DNA of 64,000 bases from Macrosoma leucophasiata (GCA_036365455.1 JAWQUS010000030.1:19426001-19490000); one strand, 5' to 3'; positions 30,896 to 41,838 are shown, numbered from the stretch's first letter. Numbers and translations are program-made. The notes: generated from the letters alone by a model not told the origin.

Positions 30896-31391
30896 CTATA
30901 TCAATATAATAAATACTTACTAGGAATAAACCGATACATAAGTGCAAATAAATTATATTATATTTATTATATAAGTAGATAAAACAGGTTAAACTAAACA
31001 AATTTTATAAATTTGATTACTATTACTCTATTGGAATGATTTGACCACCATTATTCGATATTTCTTTCAAAGATTTATCTTTCACTAGTGGGCGGTGGGT
31101 CGTCACGTCCCGACGCCGACGCCAATATGGATTTCGTAAAACATGAAATACTGCGATGCTGTCAATACTTAGTAGCTAGAATTTTATCAAATATACATAT
31201 CGCTCGAGTTTCGCGTGGCATGTTGATAACTCCCCTATCTACCTAATTCTCCCCTCTCCCACTTTTTCTCGTAAACGCGTCACGTCACAGGGGAACATAC
31301 CAACCCGGAAAAGCACTCGCGCGCTGCAAATAACTACAATATATTGTGGAATCGAATTTGTTAAAAGGACCATCGTACACTGAATTTTTTA
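30896..31391. other. No repeat recognised; GC-richer patch
   Basis: 31085-31135 (GGGCGGTGGGTCGTCACGTCCC...) and 31240-31330 are GC-richer than surroundings and single-copy here. Both strands were read for exons; none is convincing. May be regulatory or part of an unlisted element. Confidence 0.3.
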
Positions 31392-31693
31392 ATCTGTTAT
31401 TTTTTTTATTTTTTTTATGTAATGAATGTGGCAAACAAGCATGCAGTTCACATTGATGTTAAGTGATGACTGCAGCTTATAGACACCCACATGAAGACCA
31501 AGGCCAAAATGCAGATGCGTTACCACTCCTGAGGCCTAAGGTATTATGCCTTTGTGCCGGAAATTACAGGGCCGTACATTACCACCTGACCGGAACACGA
31601 TACTGCTGAACACTACCATTTAGCGGCAAGTAAATTAGGTAATGCGGTGGTGCCTACGCCCGCGAGCTCCGTCACTGGAGCTCTACCACCAGT
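31392..31693 (-). mobile_element. SINE-A copy 23, full length
   Basis: T-rich tail side interrupted (TTATTTTTTTTATTTTTTTTATG), body shares GAAGACCAAGGCCAAAATG and AAGTAAATTAGG with copy 34. Confidence 0.85.
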
Positions 31694-32027
31694 AAAATTA
31701 ATTTACTGTAAACATTAAGATGAATTAAAAAAATACGATTGTACAAATCGAATCGAATTTTGGTTTTTGTTGTTATGGCTCCATACATAATATAACAAAG
31801 ATATAACAACTTTGGTCTCAAGGGTGGCTACGCATATCCAGTCTTTATGTTAGGAGTAAAAAAAACCTGTTTCAGTATTTTGTCACAACCCCTAAACTTT
31901 TGATTAAGTATAAGGGGTTAAAATTAAATACTTAGAGATTTTTATAGACGTGAACTTGATTGTCCTAATCATCTGAATTACTTTCACTAAAATTCGACAA
32001 CGGTTTAATCGACTTTTCTACTTTTAG

Positions 32028-32303
32028 TTTTTTTTTTATGTAATGGAAGTGGCAAACAGGCATGCAGTTCACATGTTAAGTGATGACTGCAGCCTATAGA
32101 CACAAAGACCAAGGTCAAAATGCAGATGCGTTCCACTCCTGAGGCCTAAGGTGTTATGCCTCTGTGCCGGAAATTACAGGGCCGTACATTACCACCTGAC
32201 CGGAACACTGTAGTGCTGAACACTACCATTTAGCGGCAAGTATATTAGGTAATGCGATGGTGCTTACGCCCGCAAGCTCCGTCACTGGAGCTCTACCACC
32301 AGT
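32028..32303 (-). mobile_element. SINE-A copy 24 with likely TSD
   Basis: TTTTAGTTTT lies both before the T-run (32022-32031) and just after the other end (32311-32320), the latter separated from the element's ACTGG start by AAAAAAG. Small deletions at CACATGTTAAG and TAGACACAAAG. Confidence 0.8.
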
Positions 32304-32601
32304 AAAAAAGTTTTAGTTTTCTCTATTTTACATATAATGTACACGGGTGTGAGACGTGCTTTAAATTTACTTGAACATCGCCGGGCAATTTGTCACGCAT
32401 AATTGGTGAGTTGCGATCGAGATTAAATCGATTATTTGCCCCTCATAAACCCTGATACAATGTTTGACGGGCGCACATTCGATGTTTCGATGTTAAATGA
32501 GATATCATACGATTATTCGATTATTGAAAATCTGAAGCTTTTTGGCAGCGAAAGATTAATTCTTTTTCAGGGCGATCTTTTTGATGATAAAGAACGTTTT
32601 T

Positions 32602-32749
32602 AAACAAGCATGCAGTTTACATTGATGTTCAGTGATGACTGCAGCCTATAGACATCCACACAATGACCAAGGTCAAAATGCAGATGCGTTACCACTCCTG
32701 AGGCCCAAGGTGTTATGCCTCTGTACCAGTAATTACAGGGCCGTACATA
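32602..32749 (-). mobile_element. SINE-A copy 25, both ends lost
   Basis: AAACAAGCATGCAGTTTACATTG to ATTACAGGGCCGTACATAT; A-tail and promoter side are missing. Confidence 0.75.
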
Positions 32750-32889
32750 TATATACTATATGTTACCTATTCGTTATCTGGTTCTGGTTAAGATGAGCGT
32801 ATACGGAATAGCGGCAGAATTTTCAGCTGCTCGAAGAGAATTCCTCCACCATTCCAATGAGACGGTGGTAAGTAATAACGCAAAATCAG

Positions 32890-33016
32890 CGGCATCCTGT
32901 GATAAAACTACCGCCAATCTGTATGCCAAGCGCGGTGATTACTATGGCATATTCCCCTTATGGAGAAGGCTTTGCGTCAGCAGTGGGCATCTGACGGCTG
33001 AAATCATGATGATGAC
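32890..33016 (+). mobile_element. Probable LINE 3' end with ATG-repeat tail
   Basis: GGTGATTACTATGGC..., CCCCTTATGGAGAAGGC, GTCAGCAGTGGGCATCTGACGGCTG then ATCATGATGATGACTG: an end commonly seen in lepidopteran LINEs (GCAGTGGG plus trinucleotide tail). The open frame over it (32760-33041) is not a gene. Confidence 0.5.
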
Positions 33017-33540
33017 TGTCACCTACCTCTCACCAATATGATCGTTATTAAAAACTTTCTCAAGACATTATTCCCGAAAAAAAGTTCTTATAAAATCGAG
33101 ACACCTTTTGCGACGACCACATAAACGCTTAACAAAAAACGGTACGCGTACTTATGTACGTACATAAGAAGTTAATACTTCGTTAGCGTGACAATCCGAT
33201 AAACCAGAAATAAAACAAAACAACAAAAGTTAAGCAACTAACTTCAGACTGTTGCTTTTATCTGTTTAGCAACTAACTTCGGACTGTCGTTGTACTATTT
33301 ATTTTTCTCAGTAACACATGCGAGTGAACTTTAGAATTTTATTTTTTGTATATAATTAAAAAAAAATGCTTCTCTTACTTTTTTTTTCTTTCAAATTTAA
33401 ATTTCACTTTCAATTTTTTCTATCCGGTTTTTCTTTAATTTCTTCAGAATGTCGCTTCTATGTGTCGGTGTGCGCGCGGATCGTTAAATTACACTCTCAT
33501 CATATTTTACAATCGCGCCAAAAGAATTATAAGTGTCATT
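33017..33540. other. No gene; short repeat
   Basis: AAGCAACTAACTTCAGACTGTTG (33231) and AGCAACTAACTTCGGACTGTCG (33269) are a local direct repeat. The rest is AT-rich and unassigned. Confidence 0.4.
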
Positions 33541-33819
33541 GGTGGTAGAACTCCAGTGACGAACTCGAGGGCGTAGGCACCACCACATTACCTAATACAC
33601 TTGCCGCTAAATGGTGTTCAGCACTATCGTGTTCCGGTCAGGTGATAATGTACGGCCTTGTAATTTCCGGCACAGAGGCATAACACCTTAGGCCTCAGAA
33701 GTGGTAACGCATCTGCGTTTTGACCTCCGGTCTTTGTCCGGTCTTTGTGTGGCAGTTATCACTTAACATCAATGTGAATTGCATGCTTGTTTGCCACTTC
33801 CATTACATAAAAAAAAAAC
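33541..33819 (+). mobile_element. SINE-A copy 26
   Basis: GGTGGTAGAACTCC to CACTTCCATTACATAAAAAAAAA, with CCGGTCTTTGT duplicated in tandem at 33727-33749 and the CTATAGGCTGCA block lost. Confidence 0.85.
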
Positions 33820-34223
33820 TCCCAAAAGGGCGTTACGCTCACAAAACCCTGATGATATACACTTGACATGACTCCGCTATCACCGGAAGTTGTTGTGTTT
33901 TCGCATTCGGAAGAAATCTAGGGTATCGTTAGCAATTATGCATTCCACCCTCGCCGTGTCGCGGGTCGCTGGCTTTCACCCCTTTACACCCCGTTCACCC
34001 CCGTTCACCCTCCTTTATTGTCGGCTTAGGAATTGAATAAATTGCATGAGTATCAACAAGTATGAGTGTGAAATATCGATGAGATAGGGTTATTGATTAT
34101 TGGATTGAGGTGAATCTCGGTGTGAAGTTAGTCCTGAGTAGCACTCGTCTTAGTTGACTGAAATAGAAGGGTCGTATATTCTGTTGTGATTTACCTAGAA
34201 TCAGAGAATCAGAATGAATTTTG
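33820..34223. other. No recognised feature; C-rich patch
   Basis: CACCCCTTTACACCCCGTTCACCCCCGTTCACCC at 33978-34010 is an imperfect tandem of ~10-11 bp CACCCC(C)GTT units. Single-copy in the window. Confidence 0.4.
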
Positions 34224-34508
34224 CTAGTGGTAGAGCTCCAGTGACGGAGCTCGCGGGCGTAGGCACCACCGCATTACCTAATATACTTGCTGCTAAATGG
34301 TAGTGTTCAGCACTATCGTGTTCCGGTCAGGTGGTAATGTACGGCCCTGTAATTTCCGACACAGATGCATTACACCTTAGGCCTCAGGAATGGTAACGCA
34401 TCTGCATTTTGATCTTGGTCTTTGTGTGGGTGTCTATAGGCTGCAGTCATCACTTAACGTCAATGTAAACTGCATGCTTGTTTGCCACTTCCATCACACA
34501 AAAAAAAA
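34224..34508 (+). mobile_element. SINE-A copy 27, fused to RTE
   Basis: CTAGTGGTAGAGCTCC to CACTTCCATCACACAAAAAAAA. The A-rich tail runs directly into the truncated RTE at ~34520. Confidence 0.85.
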
Positions 34509-34519
34509 GAAAAAGTACG

Positions 34520-34952
34520 AGAAGACCGAGTACGGTCGAGGTGAGATCTTTGCGCAAGATTTGCGGTGTATCGCTCACCGATCGCGTTCGTAATGAAGAT
34601 GTAAGAATGAGGCTTTGTGTGAATGAGAGTATCGGTGTAAGACTGAAAAAAGGCATGCTCCGATGGTTCGGGCATATAGAAAAAATGTCGAATGAGGAAA
34701 TGACCGAACAGATATACAATGCGAACGTGGCTGATTGCAGAGGCGCAGGCAGACTAAGACTGACCTACCATAACCAAATAGGTCTAGGACTGTCTGAGGG
34801 TAAGGTCAAAAAGGAATCGGCATGCATGTATAATATAAAGAGAATGATGAATATAGAAGAAGCACGGGAGATGTGTCAGGACCAGAATATCTGGCACTCC
34901 ACACTCTCTGCCTACCCCGTAAGGGACTTGGCGTGAAGATACATACATACAG
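34520..34952 (+). mobile_element. RTE LINE, 5' truncated, plus strand
   Basis: The only sizeable plus-strand RTE copy. Ends GGACTTGGCGTGAAGATACATACATACAG. Several amino-acid changes against the minus-strand copies, so it is a distinct lineage or older. Confidence 0.85.
34539..34936 (+). pseudogene. RTE C-terminal fragment
   Basis: Open from the truncation to the usual stop: VEVRSLRKICGVSLTDRV, MLRWFGHIEKMSNEEMTEQ, DCRGAGRLRLTYHNQIG, then STLSAYPVRDLA. GPGRPRL of other copies is GAGRLRL here. No palm domain remains. The open frame extends upstream to 34478, but those ~20 residues are SINE-A tail read through and not RTE protein. Confidence 0.85.
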
Positions 34953-36249
34953 AATAAACCGTTCCTGCTGGACGTAGGATTTGTCAGTTTATCTATTTAC
35001 TATTCCGTTTGATTTTTTCCATATGTTTACTTGTGGTAGAGTTTAGCAGAGGCCTCGAATTAACTTACATTCTAACTTCATCATTCCAGTCGAAATATGT
35101 GCACTGCTCGACAAAACCTTCCTGAGATATATGAGCGAGCGCTGTCGTCGCCGGCGTCAGCGCCGGTGCCGGTGCCGGTGCCGTTGCCGTTGCTGCCAAC
35201 GTCCGACTCCTTTTTGGCAATGATATTGTTTATTCGCCCTTTACACATTTTCTTCAGGTGTCCTTTGGTGTTTAGTCCACAATTTTAACATGAATAATTT
35301 TTTAAACGACAGTGTTCCGCACCATGGTTTTTTAAACCGCACACTGAACACCGAGAAATATTCGCCAGTATTATTGTGTATACCTACAATAGAGAGCCAG
35401 TTATAAAAGACGCATCACCTCAACCGGTTGTTTTCCTTACGCATCTAGTCCCGTATAGTACACTTCCCCAAAGACAATAGTATTGCGCGTCATTAAGGGA
35501 GAATATGCCATAATCACCACGCTTGGTAGGAAAAAAAAACGTCAATCACTTGTAATTAATTGTGGATAGATTCAGCTCTCCCAAACTAAAACACCCACTG
35601 TACAAATCTGCTCACTGCAGTTTTGAAAACTATCCATAATTTGTTTTTTTTTAATATCTATTTAAGTTTTCTTCAAATTTTGTTATATTTCCTACACATC
35701 TATACTTCTATACAGCGACGATATTGTCTGTCTAAAGCGCTGATCCAATATAGGCTGCTTGTTCGCCCAATAGCCGGGATATAAGGTTCATTGCACACAC
35801 TACGCGCCTCGACAAAGCAATATCGGTTTATTACTGCCTTAGAGTCGGCTTCTCTTTGCCAATCTACGTGCTCCGTTAGATACTGTACTTACTGCGATGA
35901 GTTGCTGTTTTGTGGAGTTTTGAAATATATAATCCTAGAATGTTAAGACCTCCAGTTATGCTTATATATGATACAATGTTCGTTTACCAACAAATGTAAA
36001 TTAAAACGAGATTTATCCTTGTGTGCCTCATTCGTCATGTGGAGGAACGGATGGAAATGTTCCTCCGAGGAAAAAGGAGGATCCTTCTACCAGGCGAAGT
36101 GATAGAGCCTGCCGCGCTAACAAGAGTCTGCGTATTCCAAAAATATCTCTAACAAGTACCTCAATTTTTGCGAAGTTAATAAAAGTAATTAAAAAAGGAC
36201 ATAATATCTCCATTTTGCTTTTCTTTAGCGGCGGCTTTTGCTGCAGCTG
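34953..36249. other. Unassigned stretch
   Basis: 1.3 kb without window-wide repeats. A GGTGCC/GTTGCC hexanucleotide tract lies at 35160-35195 and produces a proline/valine-rich frame (35097-35288, plus) that is low-complexity and not called. AT-rich elsewhere; 35700-35830 is moderately GC-rich with no exon found. Confidence 0.35.
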
Positions 36250-36533
36250 TTTTTTTTATGTAATGAAAGTGGCAAACAAGCTTGCAGCTCACATTGATGT
36301 TAAGTGATGACTGCAGCCTACAAACACTTACAGAAAGACTAGAGGTCCAAATGCAGATGCGTTACCACTCCTAAGGCCTAATGTGTTATGCCTATGTGCC
36401 GGGAACTACAGGGCCCTAGATTACCACCTGATCGGTACACGATAGTGCTGAACACTACCATTTAGCGGCAAGTTTATTAGGTAATGCGATGGTGCCTACG
36501 CCCGTGATCTCCGTCACTCGAGCTCTACCACCA
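36250..36533 (-). mobile_element. SINE-A copy 28
   Basis: T-run 36250-36257, AGACTAGAGGTCCAAATG variant, end CGAGCTCTACCACCATAA. More diverged than average. Confidence 0.8.
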
Positions 36534-37048
36534 TAATTTGAACTCGACGGCCATGGCCGGCTATTAAACTCGACTACAGTCGTTGCCAAGAGCGGCCGCT
36601 ATAAATCGCTGGAATATTTTATTGATTGTTATCGATACTGTAATTTATTTCCATATTTCGTATTCAAAGTTGTTTTTATTGTGGCTTAATTACTTCTTCG
36701 GCCACTTTTGTTTCATGATTGTAGGTATCATTATTGTTTTACTTAAAGGAGATGTTGCGAGCTTGGCTCTGGTTCGTACACGTCCTCAAAAATGGGTAAA
36801 TTAAAGAAGAATCCGAATAAAAATACAATTAATTTATTAAAGAATATGTTTTAGAGTTACAACCACATTTAATTCAAACGATTTTATCATTTTCAACCAT
36901 GTTCAACATGGCGGCGATACGTCCTTAACGTATATGTATTATTTATATATCAAATTAAACCTATTTTCTTTTCTTATTATTATGATATACGGGAGCCAAA
37001 TTAAATCGGCCGCAAGTAAGAGTTGCTGGCTATTAAAGATAAAATATA
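36534..37048. other. No recognised feature
   Basis: GACGGCCATGGCCGGC at 36547 is a short GC palindrome. The 73-codon plus-strand frame at 36583-36804 is hydrophobic and shows no known domain. Confidence 0.35.
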
Positions 37049-37333
37049 TATTTTTTTATGTAATGTAAGTGGTAAACAAGCATGTAGTTCACATTGATGT
37101 TAAGTGATGACTGCAGCCTATAAACCCTCACACAAAGACCAAGGTCGAAATGCAGATGCGTCACCACTCCTGAGGCCTAAGTTGTTATGCCTCTGTGCCG
37201 GAAATTACAGGGCCGTACATTACCACCCGACCGGAACACTATAGTGCTGAACACTACCATTTAGCGGCAAGTATATAAAGTAATGCGGTGGTGCATACGC
37301 CCGCGAGCTCCGTCACTAGAGCTCTACCACCAA
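37049..37333 (-). mobile_element. SINE-A copy 29, full length
   Basis: T-run 37051-37057 to CTAGAGCTCTACCACCAAT. TATAAACCCTCACAC and GTATATAAAGTAATGCGG are private changes. Confidence 0.85.
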
Positions 37334-37546
37334 TTAAAATACTTGCGGCCTTTTTCCACAAAATCTTTGAAAAACAACTCAAACAACTCTACAGTTAGAG
37401 TCACACTCCCGTACTCGCCCGGGGCTTGCACCTGCGGTTACTGCAAACATTATTTAGTATCAAAGCATGTGTTTGCCTTAATCTCTTGCTTTGAGCTCGC
37501 TCAATAGAACGCGAGTCGACTCTTGCTTCTGTGAAATTGGAAATGT

Positions 37547-37621
37547 GTCGTCCGAGCATAGAGCAACTCGGCCCTCCGGTCCGCCGCGGCCGGTGGCCCG
37601 TGTTGCTCTATGCGTCCGACT
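37547..37621. repeat. GC-rich hairpin
   Basis: GTCGTCCGAGCATAGAGCAAC pairs with GTTGCTCTATGCGTCCGAC around a GC-rich centre (CCTCCGGTCCGCCGCGGCCGG). Perhaps the end of a small inverted-repeat element; no partner in the window. Confidence 0.6.
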
Positions 37622-37629
37622 GACGGACA

Positions 37630-37800
37630 TGGGTTTTTAAAATACGCTAAAATACGCTTACACTCACAACCCCACACTAGATACAAACCTGTGTCGTGGA
37701 TGCCGTTGTATACACAACACATACACACACTCCCAGCCCCATAACAAATATTTTGTAGGCCATACAAACATTTGTCTCCCGAACGCTTCGAATCAAGTTC
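37630..37800 (-). mobile_element. SINE-D copy 2, head lost
   Basis: Minus strand keeps AACTTGATTCGAAGCG, CAAATGTTTGTATGGCC, TGTGTATGTGTTGTG and CCTAGTGTGGGGTTGTGAGTG. The A and B boxes are missing, so it is a 5'-truncated copy. Confidence 0.65.
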
Positions 37801-38428
37801 GTCGATTTTATAAATTGACCTTTTGGGGTTTTATAATTTGCCCCAGTCTTTTGAAGTATCATACAGGCAAAGTAACTTAGGCCTCACGGGTGGTAAAGCG
37901 TTTGATATCCTCAATATGATGTGTCTTTCTATCTTACCTTGATGGTATAGTGTTTTTTTTTAAGGAAGGAAATTGCTGTTACGCTTCCATTTCATTCAAT
38001 TAAGTGGTTCCAAACCATAGAAAACTAAATAATATTTATATTTCTATGCTCTTAACGAATGGAAATAGATTTTCTCCAATAAATACGACGTCACACGGCC
38101 AAAGTATATAAATAAACATTTAAAACCAGTTACAATGTCGTTTATATTTTCATGTCCATACATGAAAATATGTAGGTACGAATACGAATGTTTGTTTTCG
38201 CGTATATTATCATAATACTGTCGTATATGCTTTCGTGTGTTACCTACGGATACCTGTTAACTTGATACCTACCTGCATGACATCATCCCCTGAGAACCGT
38301 GGATTCGAGCCGTGGGAACAATAAACTGCTGACATCCAAATCTGTCTATCGTGGGACATAGAAAGAGTGTGGAAAAGACAATTATTGCTCGATCGCCATA
38401 GCAAGTAGTCTTAAGTCTTAGAATTAAT
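37801..38428. other. No recognised feature
   Basis: AT-rich. GTAACTTAGGCCTCACGGGTGGTAAAGCG at 37870 is a scrap resembling SINE-A; otherwise single-copy. Confidence 0.4.
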
Positions 38429-38439
38429 TCTTATAGTTT

Positions 38440-39421
38440 TTATGTATGTATGTATCTTCACGCCAGGTCCCTAACGGGGTAGGCAGAGAGTGTAGAGCGC
38501 CAGACATCCCGGTTCTGACAAACCTCTCGTGCCTCGTCTACCTTCATCATTCTCTTCATACATGCACGCCGATTCCTAAGACTTTTGACCCCACCATCAG
38601 ACAGAACTCGACCTATTTGGTCATGGTAGGTCAGCCTTGGTCTTCCTGGGCCTCTGCAACCATCCACATTCGCATTGTATATCTGTTTAGTCATTCGCTC
38701 ATTCGACATTCTTTCTATATGCCCGAACCATCGGAGCATGCCTTTTTTCATTTTTACACCGATACTATCATTCACACAAAGTCTCTTTCTTACATCTTCA
38801 TTACGAACGCGATCGGTGAGTGATACACCGCAGATCTTGCGCAAAGATCTCATCTCGACCGCGTTCAACTTACTTTCATGCTCTTTCCTGCATACCCAGC
38901 TCTCGCTTCCATATAAAAGCGTTGGAGTAAGTACAGCATTATGTACGGCTAGTCGAGCCCGCTGGCTGAGATGTTTAGATTCTAGCAGCTTACCCAACGC
39001 TCCATTCACGCAATTCCCAGCAAGCACTCTTCTTTCTATGTCAGTGGTGTACCTACCATCCTTGCTAAAAGCACATCCAAGATATACAATTTCATCAACC
39101 TGTTCTAACACTGCATCATCTACTACTACCCTTGCATTTGTTCTCTGTTCATCTCTTTCAAATACTAATACTTTCGTTTTATCCACATTCAATTGTAAGC
39201 CTTTCTCCATACAATCCTCTTTCATGACTGTGACTAGTGCTTGTAGCCCAGATGGTGTAGAGCTAACAATTACCGCATCATCTGCGTAAAGCAGACAGTT
39301 CACCACTAAGTCACCCATACGCACTCCCACATCCATCAACTTCACCCTCTGGAGGCATTTGTCCAGATATATAATAAACAGCCTAGACGAAAGCACGCAA
39401 CCCTGTTTGACACCGATGTTA
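38440..39421 (-). mobile_element. RTE LINE, young copy, 5' truncated
   Basis: 982 bp between TCTTATAGTTT duplications (38429-38439 and 39422-39432). On the minus strand it starts within reverse transcriptase and ends GTGAAGATACATACATACATA. Near-identical to the 52.8 kb copy over its whole length. Confidence 0.92.
38458..39421 (-). pseudogene. RTE reverse transcriptase, C-terminal two-thirds
   Basis: About 312 codons open to the natural stop. In order: motif B region (QGC followed by MLSSRLFIIYLDKCLQ), palm motif C with the catalytic aspartates in LLYADDAVIVS (~residue 40), motif D-like GLQLNVDKTKVLVF (~70), then a thumb/C-terminal region (LLYGSESWVCRKEHES, MLRWFGHIERMSNERM, GPGRPRLTYHDQIG). 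An RTE protein also has an N-terminal AP endonuclease and the first reverse-transcriptase motifs; all are lost by 5' truncation, so this copy cannot move on its own. No internal stop, indicating recent insertion. The large plus-strand frames over it are shadows. Confidence 0.9.
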
Positions 39422-39432
39422 TCTTATAGTTT

Positions 39433-39730
39433 GTAATCTTTCTTAATAAATTAAATTAAGTTGTAAAAGGACAAACATTGCCTTTTTTAAAACTCCCACC
39501 CGGCGGCCACGCACGTAATTCGTGGTTGACACAGGCGTGTATTTACTTCTGTTTTCGTGCTGCTAAAAAAACAATGTGTTCGGAACGTTACGAATATATT
39601 ATGTGTTATAATACCCGGACCAAATAAATACATGTTATGGATTAAATTATATTGTCTATTTATTTATACTTCTAAAGAATCATGGCAAGTTTCATACATT
39701 GATTTGTACAAAAAAAACTGGTTGCCTGTA
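39433..39730. other. No recognised feature
   Basis: AT-rich, with CCACCCGGCGGCCACGCACG at 39497 as the only GC-rich patch. No frame of note. Confidence 0.4.
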
Positions 39731-39909
39731 AAGTCGGTTTTACGGGCGAAGATTTTACGTGACAACGTCTTTTTCTCGGTAGAAAGGCATTCGCCGGTCC
39801 GGCAGGCCTCTCTCTCGTTCGGTTACTCATCGTTACGTTACCGGGCGTTACACTTTTTCATGAGTGACTCCGAGCCGCAACCTAATTTAAGACGTTGTCA
39901 CGTCAAAAA
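39731..39909. mobile_element. MITE with GACGTGACAACGTC ends, copy 2
   Basis: Reverse orientation of 8882-9057: TTTTACGTGACAACGTCTTT ... AAGACGTTGTCACGTCAAAA. The 124-codon plus-strand frame across it (39557-39931) is not a gene. Confidence 0.7.
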
Positions 39910-40079
39910 GTTAGAAAAAGGTACAAAGTAAAACGGATTAGAAATATTATCTGGGGAACCTGAAGAACATTTTCTGGTATTTAAAATATTTTTAAATCAC
40001 CGGAATAAAAATCGTCTTTCCTAACAACAGTAGAAGCACTCCATACTAAAGTTCAATTTCAAACTTTTTATTCCGGATC

Positions 40080-40179
40080 CACCTCAGGAGTGTTAAAGCA
40101 TCTGCATTTTGACCTAGGTCTTTGTGTGGATGACTATAAGCTGCAGTCATCACTTAACATCAATGTGAACTGCATGCTT
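40080..40179 (+). mobile_element. SINE-A copy 30, 3' part
   Basis: CACCTCAGGAGTGTTAAAGC to GAACTGCATGCTTGTG; no A-tail. It is followed directly by the MITE scrap at 40186. Confidence 0.7.
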
Positions 40180-40185
40180 GTGTTC

Positions 40186-40232
40186 CTTCCTAAGGTCGAT
40201 ATGCAATATTTCTTATTCGACACTGTATTTTA
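40186..40232. mobile_element. TACAGT MITE, one end
   Basis: TTCCTAAGGTCGATATGCAATATTTCTTATTCGACACTGTA equals the right end of the 29.9 kb copy. Confidence 0.6.
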
Positions 40233-40234
40233 AA

Positions 40235-40633
40235 ATACATATTAAATTGAACAGAAAATATCTAAGGCTTTACAATTTAATGTTTATTTCACACATAAAA
40301 GGATTTATAACAAACATTGAAATATATCAATATCGTTATAAAACTCATTCAAATGTTGCTTGCGATTGAAGACATTGAATTATCATTAAAAAATAAAAGA
40401 TAATAAACTATCAAACAAATAGGTAACAAAGTCCACTCAAACAATTAAAAACCCTCTGGACCGTTCGATCAACATACCTAAAATCAAACCTCAGGAATTC
40501 TGTTCGCCCATCCAATTGGAACTAGGGTTGCCGTCTCCGGATTTAACCGGACACGTTTTTGGGTCGTGCCCGCCAATATATTTGTGTCCGGCCGGACGGC
40601 TTTTAGTAGACTTTTTGTTTGTAAGTATATTAT
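40235..40633. other. No recognised feature
   Basis: AT-rich to 40500, then a patch around TTGCCGTCTCCGGATTTAACCGG (40530-40610) containing repeated CCGG-type words. No exon seen. Confidence 0.35.
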
Positions 40634-40998
40634 TGAAGCGCGCATGGCCCGGCGGCTGGTGTAGATCGTAAGCGACCTACTCGGTTAAGCACTACGGGCG
40701 CGGTCGAGTAGTGTGATGGGTGACTGCTAGTGGCAAATTAAATGCGCGTTCCGTGCTTCGGAGGGCACGTTACGCCGTCGGTCCTGGTTGCTATCGATAG
40801 ATAGCAGTCGTTAAACCTTGTCGGAGGCCTTATGGGCGGTTTGAAAAACATCCGACAGCGGGTTGGCCACTAACCCACCCACCTCCACCAATCCGCATTG
40901 GAGCAGCGTGGTAGAGTAAGCTCCAGGCCTCCCCCCAAAAAGGGGAGAGACTCATGCTCAGCAGTGGGACGTACTCGTATAATGGGTTGCCATTATTA
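40634..40998 (+). mobile_element. SINE-C copy 3 (5S rRNA-derived), full length
   Basis: Head GAAGCGCGCATGGCCC; 5S-like region with GGTTAAGCA and, 31 bp after GTTAAGCA starts, GATGGGTGAC; body GGAGGGCACGTTACGCCG, GCTATCGATAGATAGCAGTCG; LINE-like 3' part GGTAGAGTAAGCTCCAGGCC, CAGCAGTGGGACGT, GGGTTGCC and an ATT-repeat tail. An RNA polymerase III type 1 promoter (box A, box C) is inferred from the 5S match. Confidence 0.85.
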
Positions 40999-41054
40999 TT
41001 ATTATTATTATATATATTATATTGAGTTCTTCAAAACCGGCGTCAAGTCACCCA

Positions 41055-41130
41055 GAACTAGCGGCGCGTTGGCAACTCCCTTGGCAAATGTTCATAGGCC
41101 ACATTGACATTTTCCATCAGATGGCCCGAT
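41055..41130 (+). mobile_element. Short A-tailed SINE fragment
   Basis: GGCAACTCCCTTGGCAAATGTTCATAGGCCACATTGACATTTTCCATCAG...GCCCGATTG: same family as the fragments at 11005-11113 and 51395-51515. Confidence 0.5.
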
Positions 41131-41625
41131 TGTTTATCAGTCAACCCTAAGACATAATATAGACGTGTCACACGCAGATCTGAAAATAGGATGTAGGCAA
41201 TTTTTTACAGCTGGCGATACAAACGCCTCTAGGACAGCTAGTTTCACTATAAATGACAATGTCCGGTTTATAAGTGCAAAAAATCGCAACAACTGAACGT
41301 ACTCAGGCTTTTTTGTTATAGCAGTTGGCAACCCTAATTGGAACAGGCCTGTAGCTAAGAAAAATAGGCCTGAATAAACACGACCGATGCCTAAGCAAAC
41401 ACGCCATTTATAGAACAATTTACTGTGAAAATTGAATGTGATTGATACTTGAATCTGTATAGACACAAAACTTTTATTTTATCTTGTAGAATACTGTTTA
41501 CATTGGTGGTTAGTAAATAGTGTCTCGTTATGTTGTACTCGGAAACAAAGTAGGTACGTAAGTAACTCTTTTTTATTTATTAGTTATTTTTTGTGTGATG
41601 GTAATGCATCTTTAGCGTATCATCT
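41131..41625. other. No recognised feature
   Basis: The 109-codon minus-strand frame (41137-41466) encodes no recognisable domain. Sequence single-copy here. Confidence 0.35.
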
Positions 41626-41838
41626 GAAGCGCGCATGGTCCGGCGGCTGGTGTAGATCGTAAACGATCTACCCGGTTAAGCACTACGGGCGCGGTCGGGT
41701 AGTGTGATGGGTGACCGCTAGTGGCAAATTAAATGCGCGTTTCCGTGCTTCGGAGGGCACGTTAAGCCGTCGGTCCCAGTTGCTATCGATAGATAGCAGT
41801 CGTTAAACCTTGTCGGAGGCCTTATGGGTGGTTTGAAA
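41626..41838 (+). mobile_element. SINE-C copy 4, best 5S match, 3' switched to SINE-A tail
   Basis: GAAGCGCGCATGGTCC head; GGTTAAGCACTACGGGCGCGG and TGTGATGGGTGACCGC are the clearest 5S-like blocks in the window. It breaks at GGTTTGAAAAC, where the last ~48 bp of SINE-A with an A-tail begin at 41839. Confidence 0.85.

Noticed and set aside
35097..35288. Proline-rich secreted protein
   Set aside because: The reading frame is driven by a GGTGCC-type hexanucleotide tract, and no signal peptide or conserved end is seen.
38446..39289. Long plus-strand open frames (also at 7644-8057, 52837-53680, 58845-59508) with repeated identical peptides
   Set aside because: They lie exactly antisense to the RTE coding region. 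Their repetition follows from the repeat, and they contain no known domain.
39557..39931. 124-codon plus-strand gene
   Set aside because: It crosses a MITE end to end; the corresponding MITE at 8.9 kb has no such frame in context.
41137..41466. 109-codon minus-strand gene
   Set aside because: No domain, no codon pattern, AT-rich sequence; length within chance for a 64 kb window.
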